Assembly: GCA_018400875.1 (NCBI GenBank)
Contig: JAGYLV010000001.1
Coordinates: 1-64,000 of the forward strand
DNA length: 64,000 nucleotides
Source: a bacterium
GTDB taxonomy: Bacteria; Bacillota_I; Bacilli_A; Izemoplasmatales; Izemoplasmataceae
Reading direction: 5' to 3'
Under the pieces are notes generated by a model. The model ran no database searches, was not told where the DNA came from, and saw nothing but the letters and a program-made list of their open reading frames with translations. Numbering within the stretch: position 1 is the first letter of the stretch; every line of letters begins with the position of its first letter. Position numbers and translations under genes: made by a program. Below, piece after piece: positions 40,465 through 50,495 of the stretch.

Positions 40465-42798
40465 TTACGCTTTTAAAGTATTGAATAATATGTCTTCCAT
40501 GGTTTCTACGGAGACGATTTCTAAGGCATCTCTCACTTCTTGGGGAATATCTTCGATGTCACGTTCGTTGAGTTTTGGAATCAAAATCTTTTTGAGTCCG
40601 CTGCGGTGCGCGGCGATGGCTTTTTCTTTGAGGCCCCCAATGGGTAATACGCGGCCTCTTAATGTCACTTCGCCGGTCATGCCAATCGTGTGGTCGATTT
40701 TTTTCTTGGATAGGGCACTGACTAACGCCGTAGTAATCGTCACACCCGCACTGGGCCCATCTTTAGGAACGGCCCCTTCTGGGACGTGGATGTGCACGTT
40801 TTGTTTTTCAAAGATTTTCGGATCGATGTTGTATTTATCCGCGTTGGCGCGAACATATGACATGGCGGCTTGAGCACTTTCTTTCATCACATCGCCCAGT
40901 TGACCGGTGAGTGAAAGGGCGCCATTGCCCTCATAAAAGGCCACTTCAACGGCTAATGTGTCGCCGCCAAATTGCGTATACGCAAGGCCTGTGGCGACCC
41001 CAATTTGATCTTCTTGGTCGGCTTTGTTGTTGGAGAATTTTGATTTTCCTAAGAAAGTGTAAAGATTCGCTACATCCACACTGACGTGTTTTTTCTTTTC
41101 CCCGAGAATGACTTTAATCGCTTTGCGGACGATGGTCCCAAAGAGACGATCGAGCTGACGGACGCCGGCTTCTCTTGTATGTTCACGGATAATGGCCATG
41201 ACCGCATCATCGCTGATGGTTAATTTTTTCGGGTCTAAGCCGTGGGTTTCGATTTGTTTGGGAATCAAGTGTTCTTTCGCAATGTTGAATTTTTCAATTT
41301 CGGTGTAACTGGAAAGTTCAATGATTTCCATCCGGTCTCTTAAAGGTGCAGGGATATTACCTAAATAATTGGCCGTGGCGATGAACAACACTTGCGATAA
41401 ATCATAGGTATCTTCTAAATAATGATCGGAAAAGTGCGTGTTTTGTTCGGGGTCTAAGACTTCTAATAAAGCACTGCTTGGGTCCCCTTTGTAATCCGAC
41501 CCTAATTTATCCACTTCATCCAATAAATAAACAGGATTGATGACTTTGGCTTTTTTCATGCCTTGTAAAATCCGGCCTGGCAAAGCCCCTAAATAGGTTC
41601 TCCGGTGCCCTCTAATTTCAGCTTCGTCTTTCACGCCCCCAAAGGATTGTTTGACAAATTCCCGGTTGAGCGCTTTGGCAATCGATTGAACGAGTGAAGT
41701 TTTCCCGACGCCCGGTGGGCCGACTAAACACAGAATCGTTTGGGGATTTTTACCCGTTAAGAGTTTCACGGCGAGATATTCCATGATCCGTTCTTTGACT
41801 TTTTCTAACCCAAAGTGGGTGGTCTCTAAAGCTTTTTCAGCTTTGATAATGTCTTCTTCATCTTTGGAGAATTCATTCCAAGGCAGTTCGACTAAAAAGT
41901 CAAGATACGTCCGGATGACACCCGACTCACCACTTGATGCGGGCAGGGTTTCATATCTTGAAAGCTCATATAACGCTTTTTCTTCAATGGCTTCAGGCAT
42001 TTTTTTGGCGAGAATTTTTTCTCTGAGTTCTTCAATTTCCGATTCTTTTTTGGCTTTATCACCCAGTTCTTCTTGAATCGCTCTGAGTTTTTCTCTTAAA
42101 TAGTATTCGCGTTGGTTTTCATCGATGTTCTTTTTGACGGTCCGGTTGATCTTATCTTCAATCTCATTCATGTGTTTTTCTTTTTCAATGTCTTGAATGA
42201 GGAAATTGAGGCGATCTTCTAAGTTCGCGGTTTCGATGTATTTGAATTTTTCTTTTTCCGAAATCTTCAAATTACTGGCGACCACATCGGCCAGTTTCTC
42301 CGAAGAAACCCCCGATTGAATCATTTCGATGGTTTGTTTGGAATTATTGAGAATGCCTTGGGCATTGTCCATGACCATCTTCACAATGACCCGGACCAAG
42401 GCAATTTCTTCATCGACATCGTTTTGCACGGTCGGCATGGTTTCAAACTGGGTTTGAATGAACGGTTCCATTTGATCGACCGCGACAATTTTGGCCCGGA
42501 CAATCGGATCAAATTTCACTTTGAAGTTCCCATTGGGAAGTTTGATTTTGATGCCGATTTTTGCGACAACACCTACGGGGAGCATATCTTTTTCACTGGG
42601 ATCTTCAATCACAGGATTTTCTTGAACGAGTAAAAACACATGATTGTCATGGTTGCGTTCAGCTTCTAATAATGCTTGTTTGGAGACACTCCGGCCTACT
42701 TCAGTGCGCACATCGGTGGAAGGAAATGGGGCAATTCCCCGAATGGCGATGGCGGGCAAGGTGCCTTTGGTTTGCGTGGTTTTGGAGTACATAGTCAC
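40465..42798 (-). CDS. lon: Endopeptidase La (Lon)
   Basis: GPPGVGKTSL, PKDGPSAGVTITTALVSALS catalytic region. Confidence 0.98.
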   Translation of the reverse strand: MTMYSKTTQTKGTLPAIAIRGIAPFPSTDVRTEVGRSVSKQALLEAERNHDNHVFLLVQENPVIEDPSEKDMLPVGVVAKIGIKIKLPNGNFKVKFDPIVRAKIVAVDQMEPFIQTQFETMPTVQNDVDEEIALVRVIVKMVMDNAQGILNNSKQTIEMIQSGVSSEKLADVVASNLKISEKEKFKYIETANLEDRLNFLIQDIEKEKHMNEIEDKINRTVKKNIDENQREYYLREKLRAIQEELGDKAKKESEIEELREKILAKKMPEAIEEKALYELSRYETLPASSGESGVIRTYLDFLVELPWNEFSKDEEDIIKAEKALETTHFGLEKVKERIMEYLAVKLLTGKNPQTILCLVGPPGVGKTSLVQSIAKALNREFVKQSFGGVKDEAEIRGHRRTYLGALPGRILQGMKKAKVINPVYLLDEVDKLGSDYKGDPSSALLEVLDPEQNTHFSDHYLEDTYDLSQVLFIATANYLGNIPAPLRDRMEIIELSSYTEIEKFNIAKEHLIPKQIETHGLDPKKLTISDDAVMAIIREHTREAGVRQLDRLFGTIVRKAIKVILGEKKKHVSVDVANLYTFLGKSKFSNNKADQEDQIGVATGLAYTQFGGDTLAVEVAFYEGNGALSLTGQLGDVMKESAQAAMSYVRANADKYNIDPKIFEKQNVHIHVPEGAVPKDGPSAGVTITTALVSALSKKKIDHTIGMTGEVTLRGRVLPIGGLKEKAIAAHRSGLKKILIPKLNERDIEDIPQEVRDALEIVSVETMEDILFNTLKA

Positions 42799-42890
42799 CT
42801 CATGTAAAGGAATAGTTAAAGTATACCGTGTTTAAAACACGTAAGCAATTTATAAGCAACCCAAAAAAAAAGACACTTTCGCGTCTTTTC

Positions 42891-43157
42891 TTACTTGATG
42901 AGTCCCAATTCTTTCATTTCATTTAAGAGTGAAGAAAGAATGCTGTCTGCGTCGTCACCTTCGACTTTGAGGATAATCTCGGCGTCTTTGGGGACTCCTA
43001 GACTCATCAGGCCCATGATGCTTTTCGCATCAATGGAACGTTTCTTGTAAGTAATGGACACATCTTCATCAAAACTTGCGGCTAAATGTGCGACTTTCGA
43101 TGCAGGCCGGGCATGCATACCTGCAGGGTCAATAATGACTACGGATTTTTCTGCCAT
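42891..43157 (-). CDS. ptsH: Phosphocarrier HPr
   Basis: PAGMHARPAS (His) and KSIMGLMSLG (Ser46 region). Confidence 0.93.
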   Translation of the reverse strand: MAEKSVVIIDPAGMHARPASKVAHLAASFDEDVSITYKKRSIDAKSIMGLMSLGVPKDAEIILKVEGDDADSILSSLLNEMKELGLIK

Positions 43158-43168
43158 GTGTTTCTCCT

Positions 43169-43978
43169 TTATTTATCTTCATAGTGCGACACCATATCGA
43201 TGACACCTAGATGATTATTATCGAATCGAGTGACATGCGTCGCAGCGGCTTTGGCGGTTTCAGAGCCATTGATCATGGCATAAGAATGTTGGGATAAAGC
43301 GAGCATTTCAGCGTCATTGTCATTATCTCCAAAAACCACTAAACGGTCAAGCGGAACTCCCCGTTGTTCTAAATAGGTTTTCAGCGTTCCCCCCTTGGTA
43401 ATCCCGTGGGGTAAAATGCTGAGGTAATTTTCCATGCTTTGGGTGACGGTCGCTTGAATGCGGGTTTTGAGTGCGGCTTTATGGGTTTTCAAAGCCTTAT
43501 CGTTATCAAACTGGGCGAGGATTTTATAGACCGTTTTCCCTTGGATATCTTCCAATGAGGCACCTTGATGGTTGATCAGTGGGTATTCTGGAAACATCGT
43601 CATGAAGCGATCATAATAACCGAGTTCGTAATTTTCGGTGGTGTAAAGGGCATTACTGGTGGAGACTGAATAGGCAACATTAACTTCGTTCAAATAGGCA
43701 ATCGTCGCTTGGATATCGGCATCACCGATGCCGGCTTCAAAGAGATTTTCACCAGACGCTAAATCATGAATGACGGCACCGTTATTGAGAATGCAGCGGT
43801 CTTTCACCCCTAAAAAATCGAGATAAGGCTGCGTGATTTCTAACGCCCGGCCGGTGGCCACAAACGTTTCATGGCCTTTATTTTTCAGCCGGTCAAACAT
43901 GGCTTTAACTTCGGGGGCCATTTCTTTGGCATCGTTTAAAAGCGTGCCATCGAGATCAAAAACGAAAAAGTATTTCAT
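43169..43978 (-). CDS. Cof-type HAD phosphatase
   Basis: FVFDLDGTLLND, VVFGDNDNDAEML. Confidence 0.92.
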   Translation of the reverse strand: MKYFFVFDLDGTLLNDAKEMAPEVKAMFDRLKNKGHETFVATGRALEITQPYLDFLGVKDRCILNNGAVIHDLASGENLFEAGIGDADIQATIAYLNEVNVAYSVSTSNALYTTENYELGYYDRFMTMFPEYPLINHQGASLEDIQGKTVYKILAQFDNDKALKTHKAALKTRIQATVTQSMENYLSILPHGITKGGTLKTYLEQRGVPLDRLVVFGDNDNDAEMLALSQHSYAMINGSETAKAAATHVTRFDNNHLGVIDMVSHYEDK

Positions 43979-45264
43979 TACTCTAAAACGAGAGAATCGA
44001 CCAATAAATCAACCGCTTTATTCATTTGGATGTCTTGAATGACCACATCTTTGGAAAGTTGCGCGGAGACTTGTTCGACACTCATTTTATATTGATCCGC
44101 GAGTTCTTTTAAGCGGGCGTTATATTCATCGTCCGTAATTTCAATCTTTTCTTGTTTGGCCACTTCTTCTAAAACAAGGTTGTAGCGGATGGATTTACGC
44201 GCATCTTCCATCAGTTTTTCTTCAAATTTCTCTAAGGTCATGCCGGAGAACTGCAGATACTGTTCAAATTCCAACCCATATTGCTTGGCTTGCTGTTTGG
44301 TGTTATCAAGCATCCGGTTTTTTTCAGCAACGACCATGTCTTCAGGAATTTCAATGGTTGCATTTTCACTGGCGGTTTGCACGGCGAAATCCGTTTTGGC
44401 ATTTTTCGCATTGGTTTCTTTTTCTTTTTTCAAGTCTGCTTGAATGCTTTCTTTAAGTGCATCCACCGTTTCGATGCCTTCTTTACCTAATTCTTTGACA
44501 AAGTCATCATCCAGTTTCGGTAAAACCATTTCTTTGATTTCGTGAAGTTTGACATGAAAGACGACTTCTTGGCCAGCTAAATCTTCGGCCTGGTAATCTT
44601 TGGGGAAGGTGAGCTCTAAATCTTTTTCTTCTCCGACTTTTAGCCCAATCATTTTCTCTTCAAAGCCTGGAATAAAGCTTTTCGAACCAATTTTCAGTTC
44701 GTAGTTTTCCGCCGATCCTCCGTCGAATGCTTTACCGTCTTTGGTGCCTTTAAAATCAAAGATGGCGGTATCACCGTCTTTTAATGGACGCGAATCCACG
44801 AGTTGCATCTCGGCATTTTGCTCTTGCAGTTTCTTAATTTCCGCATCGACTTCGGCTTTGGTGACTTTCTCCGAAGGCTTTTTCATTTTAAGGTTTTTGT
44901 ATTCCCCTAAAGTCACATCGGGTTTGACGGCCACGGTGGCGGTATAAGTAAACGCCTTGCCCCGGCCAATTGCATTGATATCAAAATCGATTTTCGGTTG
45001 GGCGACGACCATCACGTCGTGTTCAACCAACGCTTCGTAATAGGTATCGGAGATGATGTGATTAATCGCTTCATCGTATAACGATTCGACGCCAAATTTC
45101 TTTTCGTACATGGCCATCGGAACTTTGCCTTTACGAAAACCTTTGATTTCGACGTCTTTTTGAATGGTGCCATACGCGTGTTCCAAGCCATGATCAAATT
45201 GATCGGCACTGACCTCAATGGTCAATTTAACCTGGGATTTTTCTAATTTTTCAATCGTTGCCAT
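43978..45264 (-). CDS. tig: Trigger factor
   Basis: Ribosome-binding GFRKGKVP; FKBP domain; start moved to MATIEKLEK after AAGGAGG. Confidence 0.96.
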   Translation of the reverse strand: MATIEKLEKSQVKLTIEVSADQFDHGLEHAYGTIQKDVEIKGFRKGKVPMAMYEKKFGVESLYDEAINHIISDTYYEALVEHDVMVVAQPKIDFDINAIGRGKAFTYTATVAVKPDVTLGEYKNLKMKKPSEKVTKAEVDAEIKKLQEQNAEMQLVDSRPLKDGDTAIFDFKGTKDGKAFDGGSAENYELKIGSKSFIPGFEEKMIGLKVGEEKDLELTFPKDYQAEDLAGQEVVFHVKLHEIKEMVLPKLDDDFVKELGKEGIETVDALKESIQADLKKEKETNAKNAKTDFAVQTASENATIEIPEDMVVAEKNRMLDNTKQQAKQYGLEFEQYLQFSGMTLEKFEEKLMEDARKSIRYNLVLEEVAKQEKIEITDDEYNARLKELADQYKMSVEQVSAQLSKDVVIQDIQMNKAVDLLVDSLVLE

Positions 45265-45297
45265 GTGAGCCTCCTTCAAGCATACTGCGATATTATA

Positions 45298-45798
45298 TCA
45301 CAGGATTTTGGCATGTGACATGTAAGTGAGGGCTTCACTGAGCCCCAAAAATTCACGGTTCATGATATTGGCTGAATATGGGTCATCGCCCACGTGTGTG
45401 GAGAGTAGTTCAAGTGCTTCAAATGGGTCTAAATAATGGAGCGTAATCGCGTACTTTTCTTCGTTTTCGGTGAGATTAAGCGGCCCTTGTGGGCCACGTG
45501 TTTTTGCATAAAAAAAGGTGTGCGACCAAATGGAATCAGCGAAGTGCTCGGTGAGTTCTAAAACAGGGTGGGCATCTTCAACTAAGTAGCCCGTTTCTTC
45601 TTGAATCTCCCGGTGAAAGGCCTCGAGTGTGCTTTCGCCCGGCTCAATGCCACCGCCTGGAAGGACGTAATGATTAAATCCTTGATAGTGCAAAAGAATG
45701 ATTTTTTCATCGTGCACAATAATCCCGCGGGCGCCCGCTCTTTTGAACTTCTTGCCCTTGGCATCGTAATCATCACTGAATAGTTCAAGTTTATGCAT
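45298..45798 (-). CDS. NUDIX hydrolase
   Basis: Nudix box GGIEPGESTLEAFHREIQEETGY. Confidence 0.9.
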   Translation of the reverse strand: MHKLELFSDDYDAKGKKFKRAGARGIIVHDEKIILLHYQGFNHYVLPGGGIEPGESTLEAFHREIQEETGYLVEDAHPVLELTEHFADSIWSHTFFYAKTRGPQGPLNLTENEEKYAITLHYLDPFEALELLSTHVGDDPYSANIMNREFLGLSEALTYMSHAKIL

Positions 45799-47479
45799 AA
45801 TTAGGATCTTCCACCGTCACTAACATCGGCATCACGATCGGGCGGCGCGATGTTTTTTGTGAGATGTATTTTTGCATCGCATCTTTGGCTTGGTCACGCG
45901 TTTCTTTGAAATCAAAATGCGGCGCTTTCAGCGCCTTTTCAACCACCAATTTAAATATCTGTGAGACTTCGTCGAGTAAGGCTTCGTTTTCTTTGACATA
46001 CACAAAGCCGCGCGATGTGAGTTCAGGGTCGGCGAGGAATTTTCGCTTTTTCAAACTGATGGCGCCTGAAATAATTAAGACTCCATCTTGCGATAAAATT
46101 TCCCGGTCTTTTAAGACCACATCATGAATGCCCGATTCTAAGGAGCCATCGACTAAGATTTCTCCGACTTTCACGTGGCTATCACTTTTCACCAGCTTAC
46201 CCGCATCAAAGGTGAGGACTTGACCGTTTTCCAGTTCTAAAATATGATTATCGGGGTAATTGAGTTGTTTGGCAATTTGTTTCATCTCATAGAAATGTCG
46301 CCATTCGCCAATCACAGGAATGAAATATTTGGGTTTTAAAATATTGTTGAGTAGTTTCACATCCGAGCTTGTGGCATGGGCCGGAGGCAACATTGCTTTA
46401 TCAATACTTTGAATGTCGATGTTTGACCGGTACAAGATATCGAGCATCCGGGAGGCGATTTTTTCGGTCCCAGGTACGGCGGGCGTCATTAATAAGACCA
46501 AGTCATTTTTAGTTAAATGCACCAACCGGTCATGTTTTAAAGCCATGCGCTGAATCATATAGAACGGTTCATGGCGGTCACCCGCGACTAAAATCATGAC
46601 GTTGTCATCTTGGGGGGTAGAATCTTCAGGATCAATAAACTTCAAGGTTTTAAATTGATCATCCGGAATTTTAAGTAAATCATTGTTAATCGCAATATCA
46701 ATCATGCGTTGGGCTTTGCGACCGATGATCGCAATTTTCCGTTCATACTTCAGCGCGATGTTAATCACACGTTGAATGCGGTAGATATCGGTGGAAAAGG
46801 CACTAACGATGATGCGTTTACTGCGGTTTCTAAAGACTTGATTGATATGAAATTCAAGCGCCTCATCCACGGATTCGGTGGATTTACGGATGGCGCCTAA
46901 GCTCTCTGAAAATAACCCAATCACGGGCTTATGCGTCAGGGCATGAATTTTATCGAATGACGTTTGATAAATCGGATCGACGTTTTGATCAAACGTATAA
47001 TCCGGACTATAGACAAACGATCCTTCTTTGGTTTCTAGGGCCATCCCTAAAGAGCCAGGGATGGAATGGGTGGTTTGATAAAATCGCACTTTCACCGATT
47101 TAAAATCGAGCACCGTGTTTTTGGTGACGGTTCGAAAGGCGAGTTTGGATTCATCAATCTTGTGGTGCTTGAGTGAATCTTTCAGTAATGCTAGGGTAAA
47201 AAATGACCCGTATACGGGGGCGTTGATCTCAGTGAGGATTTTTGGCATCGCACCAATGTGGTCTTCGTGACCGTGCGACAAAAAAAAGCCTTCAATCTGT
47301 GATTGATGGTCGAGGAGATATTGATAATCGGGAAGAATGGCTTCTACGCCTAATAATTCTTGGTCGGGGTATTTGATCCCCGCATCGAAAATGAATAATC
47401 GTCCATCCACGGAAAAGACATACATGTTTTTTCCGTCTTCACCCAGTCCGCCGAGCGCGAAAAATTGTACTTGGCTCAT
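45791..47479 (-). CDS. rnjA: Ribonuclease J
   Basis: Metallo-beta-lactamase SHGHEDHIGAMP, beta-CASP architecture; start MSQVQFFALGG. Confidence 0.94.
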   Translation of the reverse strand: MSQVQFFALGGLGEDGKNMYVFSVDGRLFIFDAGIKYPDQELLGVEAILPDYQYLLDHQSQIEGFFLSHGHEDHIGAMPKILTEINAPVYGSFFTLALLKDSLKHHKIDESKLAFRTVTKNTVLDFKSVKVRFYQTTHSIPGSLGMALETKEGSFVYSPDYTFDQNVDPIYQTSFDKIHALTHKPVIGLFSESLGAIRKSTESVDEALEFHINQVFRNRSKRIIVSAFSTDIYRIQRVINIALKYERKIAIIGRKAQRMIDIAINNDLLKIPDDQFKTLKFIDPEDSTPQDDNVMILVAGDRHEPFYMIQRMALKHDRLVHLTKNDLVLLMTPAVPGTEKIASRMLDILYRSNIDIQSIDKAMLPPAHATSSDVKLLNNILKPKYFIPVIGEWRHFYEMKQIAKQLNYPDNHILELENGQVLTFDAGKLVKSDSHVKVGEILVDGSLESGIHDVVLKDREILSQDGVLIISGAISLKKRKFLADPELTSRGFVYVKENEALLDEVSQIFKLVVEKALKAPHFDFKETRDQAKDAMQKYISQKTSRRPIVMPMLVTVEDPNYA

Positions 47480-47603
47480 AGTGCCTCCTTCAGACTGTAA
47501 CACGTCTATTATAGCATAAAAGCCGTTGTGTCACGATGAAAGAACGGAAAAACTACGCCTTTTTTCAAGGGGTCTTGAAAATCTTTCATGATACAATGAA
47601 GCT

Positions 47604-48182
47604 ATGAAAAATATTCGGTATCCCAACGGAAAACCAGCCTATCAGCCGGAGAAGATTTCCGTCAAAAATCGCGGCATCCAAACAGAAAAACTCGTCAATG
47701 AAGCGAATGAGTTTTATTTGAATTCCGGTCGGGCTGTGATTCATAAAAAACCCACGCCCGTACAAATCGTCACCGTGGATTACCCTAAACGGAGCGCCGC
47801 TAGAATCAAAGAGGCCTATTTTAAAACACCATCAACCACTGATTATAATGGTGTGTATAACGAGCGATACATCGATTTTGATGTCAAAGAGACTCAGTCC
47901 ACCACTTCATTTCCCTTAAGAAATATTCATCCGCACCAGATAAATCACCTCGCCGCGGTGCATGCGCAAGGTGGTGATGCCTTTATCTTAGTGGCATTTG
48001 CCCGGTTAGAACGCTTTTACTTACTCCCTTATGCGGTTCTATCAAAGTTTGTCTTCCGGTCGAAAACAGGCCGCAAAAGTATGACGCTTGAGGAATTCGA
48101 AACCCATGCCTATGCGATTGCGCTGGGATTTCAACCGACGCTGAATTACTTAGATACCTATGATGCTTGGAAAAAATCCTGA
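47604..48182 (+). CDS. recU: Holliday junction resolvase RecU
   Basis: IHKKPTPVQIVTVDYPKRSAARIKEAYFKTPSTTDYNGVYNERYIDFDVKET. Confidence 0.95.
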   Translation: MKNIRYPNGKPAYQPEKISVKNRGIQTEKLVNEANEFYLNSGRAVIHKKPTPVQIVTVDYPKRSAARIKEAYFKTPSTTDYNGVYNERYIDFDVKETQSTTSFPLRNIHPHQINHLAAVHAQGGDAFILVAFARLERFYLLPYAVLSKFVFRSKTGRKSMTLEEFETHAYAIALGFQPTLNYLDTYDAWKKS

Positions 48183-48224
48183 ATTTTGAAATACTAAAAG
48201 CCAACGATTTATGTATCGTTGGCT

Positions 48225-48485
48225 TTATTCATAATGTGACCACATACGTATGATTTTGATGATTTTATCAGAATTATATATTTGGTAAACTAACCGATGT
48301 TGATAATTAATTCTTCGAGAATATAAACCTTTCAAATCCCCCGACAGTTTTTCAAAGGGTGGAGGGGTTTCCCATGGATTCATTTTAATTATTTGAATCA
48401 AGTTTTGTGCAGTTGAAGATAATTTTGCCTGTTTTAATTTATCTATATCTTTTTTTGCTTTGTGCGTGTATACAATCCGAAACAT
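48225..48485 (-). CDS. YoeB-family toxin
   Basis: LSGDLKGLYSRRINYQHRLVYQI...RMWSHYE, typical Txe/YoeB C-terminus. Confidence 0.92.
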   Translation of the reverse strand: MFRIVYTHKAKKDIDKLKQAKLSSTAQNLIQIIKMNPWETPPPFEKLSGDLKGLYSRRINYQHRLVYQIYNSDKIIKIIRMWSHYE

Positions 48486-48491
48486 GTCCGG

Positions 48492-48746
48492 TTAAGACCA
48501 ATCAATATCGTCTTCGTCTATAGTATCTGAAAGAGGCGTATTTTTACCTTCGATGATTGAATCCTTTAGTGCTTGATTACTGCTTAAATATAATGTCTCG
48601 ATCAATCCGCGATATTCTTGTTCAGAAATCAAAATCAGATTTCCATTCTTAGTTTGAATATTGACTTCTGCTCCTTTATTAAGTGCGAGTTCAGCCAGCT
48701 GATATAAATTTTTACGTGCATTAGTAATTGATATATTTTGTGCCAT
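48492..48746 (-). CDS. Phd/YefM-family antitoxin
   Basis: ITNARKNLYQLAELALNKGAEVNIQTKNGNLILISEQEYRGLIETLYL. Confidence 0.9.
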   Translation of the reverse strand: MAQNISITNARKNLYQLAELALNKGAEVNIQTKNGNLILISEQEYRGLIETLYLSSNQALKDSIIEGKNTPLSDTIDEDDIDWS

Positions 48747-48770
48747 ATTATCACCTCTTATTTTATTTAA

Positions 48771-48790
48771 ACATACGTTATAACGTACGT
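48771..48790. promoter_or_regulatory. Candidate operator of YefM-YoeB module
   Basis: ACATACGTTATAACGTACGT, near-perfect 20-bp palindrome with 14-bp perfect core, upstream of antitoxin. Confidence 0.6.
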
Positions 48791-49827
48791 CAATAAAAAA
48801 TCAATACAGTCACGATACTTAGCATGACAGAGGCGACATACAAAAGCTTAGAATGTCTTAATACCACGGCTCCATCCATGCCGTCGAGTGGGAAAAAGGG
48901 AATGATCTGGACGCCAATGATAAAGGCTAAATAAAAGTTGAGGTCTGATTCAAAAGGCCCGGTCATAAAGATACTTGCGGCAATAAATACAAGGATCATA
49001 CTCATCCAACTCGCAAATCGTGCCCACGCTGCATACGGTAAAAAGTCACGGTCTTTCCAGTAATCTTCACTCGGGACATACATGCCAAAAGTCGGCCACC
49101 AGGTCCCGATAAAAGCAAGCAAAAACGCCAGCGGCGTTCCTCCTTGGGGTGCATCATAACGTACCGGTCCGTACCGCCTTGCGAGCGGGTATCCGGCGAT
49201 CATACGTACGAGGGTTACCGCAGGAACCATGGCGAGGGCCGTCCAAAAAAATTCAACCCCACGCAGGGAAAAGAGCGAAAGGGATGCGCCAATCCAAGCC
49301 GCAAATAGGAGCGTTTTTATGAGGGCGTACTTCCGGGGGTGAGTGGGCACATCATGGAAGCGTTCATCTTTCACCCAGATGGAATAATGATCCGCCATGG
49401 AATACATGAAGCGCTCCGGAAAGCTTTTAATGTGGTAACCAAAGAGGGATTTGATGACACTGACTTGTTTGTAGTCTTCTTTGGCAAACATGTTCCAAGA
49501 GGCGGTGTTATCGTCTCGCACCAGGGCAAACTGACGGGTTAGCCCGCGGTTTTTCATAGCGTTAAAACCCGCCTCGGCGAGTTTTTTCCCGACGCTTAAT
49601 CCGTGTGCTTTAGGATCCACAAAGATCCATTCAAGCACCCCTTCTTTCGGCGCAATTTCTTTGATGTACACGGCCCCGAGTACGGTATCGTCTTGCACGG
49701 CATAAAAGCCCCATAAGTTTTTCTTAGGGATCATCAAGCGGACGAACTTGCCAAATGCTTTTTCAGCCACTTCGGTCGTTTTGGACGTTATGGATGGGTC
49801 AATGGGAAGAATTTGTATCTCAGACAT
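48790..49827 (-). CDS. GNAT domain fused to M50/site-2-protease-like membrane domain (apparently lacking HExxH)
   Basis: GNAT IFVDPKAHGLSVGKKLAEAGFNAM; C-term PLARRYGPVRYDAPQGGTPLAFLLAF and IIPFFPLDGMDG resemble M50 motifs. Confidence 0.65.
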   Translation of the reverse strand: MSEIQILPIDPSITSKTTEVAEKAFGKFVRLMIPKKNLWGFYAVQDDTVLGAVYIKEIAPKEGVLEWIFVDPKAHGLSVGKKLAEAGFNAMKNRGLTRQFALVRDDNTASWNMFAKEDYKQVSVIKSLFGYHIKSFPERFMYSMADHYSIWVKDERFHDVPTHPRKYALIKTLLFAAWIGASLSLFSLRGVEFFWTALAMVPAVTLVRMIAGYPLARRYGPVRYDAPQGGTPLAFLLAFIGTWWPTFGMYVPSEDYWKDRDFLPYAAWARFASWMSMILVFIAASIFMTGPFESDLNFYLAFIIGVQIIPFFPLDGMDGAVVLRHSKLLYVASVMLSIVTVLIFY

Positions 49828-50044
49828 TGAGATCTCCTTCGGTTTTAAACAGATCATCGACGGTCACGTTAAAAAGGTCCGCGATGGCTTTTACGAGTAA
49901 ATACGATGGGTTGTATTTACCTTGTTCCAAATGGGATATGGTCTCTCTTCGGACGCCGATTTTGTCGGCCAGTTCTTTCTGGGACATTTGATGCTTGGCC
50001 CGGTATACACGAATGATATTTTCTAGTCTCGCATCGTGTCTCAT
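49820..50044 (-). CDS. XRE-family HTH regulator (YgzD/HigA-like small)
   Basis: NIIRVYRAKHQMSQKELADKIGVRRETISHLEQGKYNPSYLLVKAIADLFNVTVDDLF. Confidence 0.92.
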   Translation of the reverse strand: MRHDARLENIIRVYRAKHQMSQKELADKIGVRRETISHLEQGKYNPSYLLVKAIADLFNVTVDDLFKTEGDLNV

Positions 50045-50397
50045 GCGCCGCCCCTATCCAGGGATGTATATGTAACAAATACTGCATTAAAGACCACATG
50101 CATGAGGCCATACATAACCCAAAAGCCCATAAAGATGAAATCACTCTCTGCTTGCGTGAGGTAATAAAGACTCACCCAGCCACTGATGAATATAAGACTT
50201 ACCGCGAAGGTAATCGCCGCGGATTTTAAAACGTACTTCCAAAAGAGTTCATCCGGGCGTATGAATACATAACCCAAATACCCGAAGTAGGCAAACGAAA
50301 TAGCCACGGTCGAATCGAAACCCTCCCCCACAAACGCCAAAAATCCAATCAATCCAAAGAATGATGCCAAGCTTAAATAGTTGAATGAACGAGTCAT
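50041..50397 (-). CDS. Small membrane protein (DUF3796/DUF2178-like)
   Basis: Four TM helices, adjacent to XRE regulator; ATG 50397 behind AAAGGAG. Confidence 0.65.
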   Translation of the reverse strand: MTRSFNYLSLASFFGLIGFLAFVGEGFDSTVAISFAYFGYLGYVFIRPDELFWKYVLKSAAITFAVSLIFISGWVSLYYLTQAESDFIFMGFWVMYGLMHVVFNAVFVTYTSLDRGGA

Positions 50398-50495
50398 AAA
50401 CGCTCCTTTATGTGTGCTTAGTTGCACAATATGTGATAATTATATAACATTCACATGAAAAAGAAAAGCCTCCTTTTTTCGGAGGCTTGGGACGA

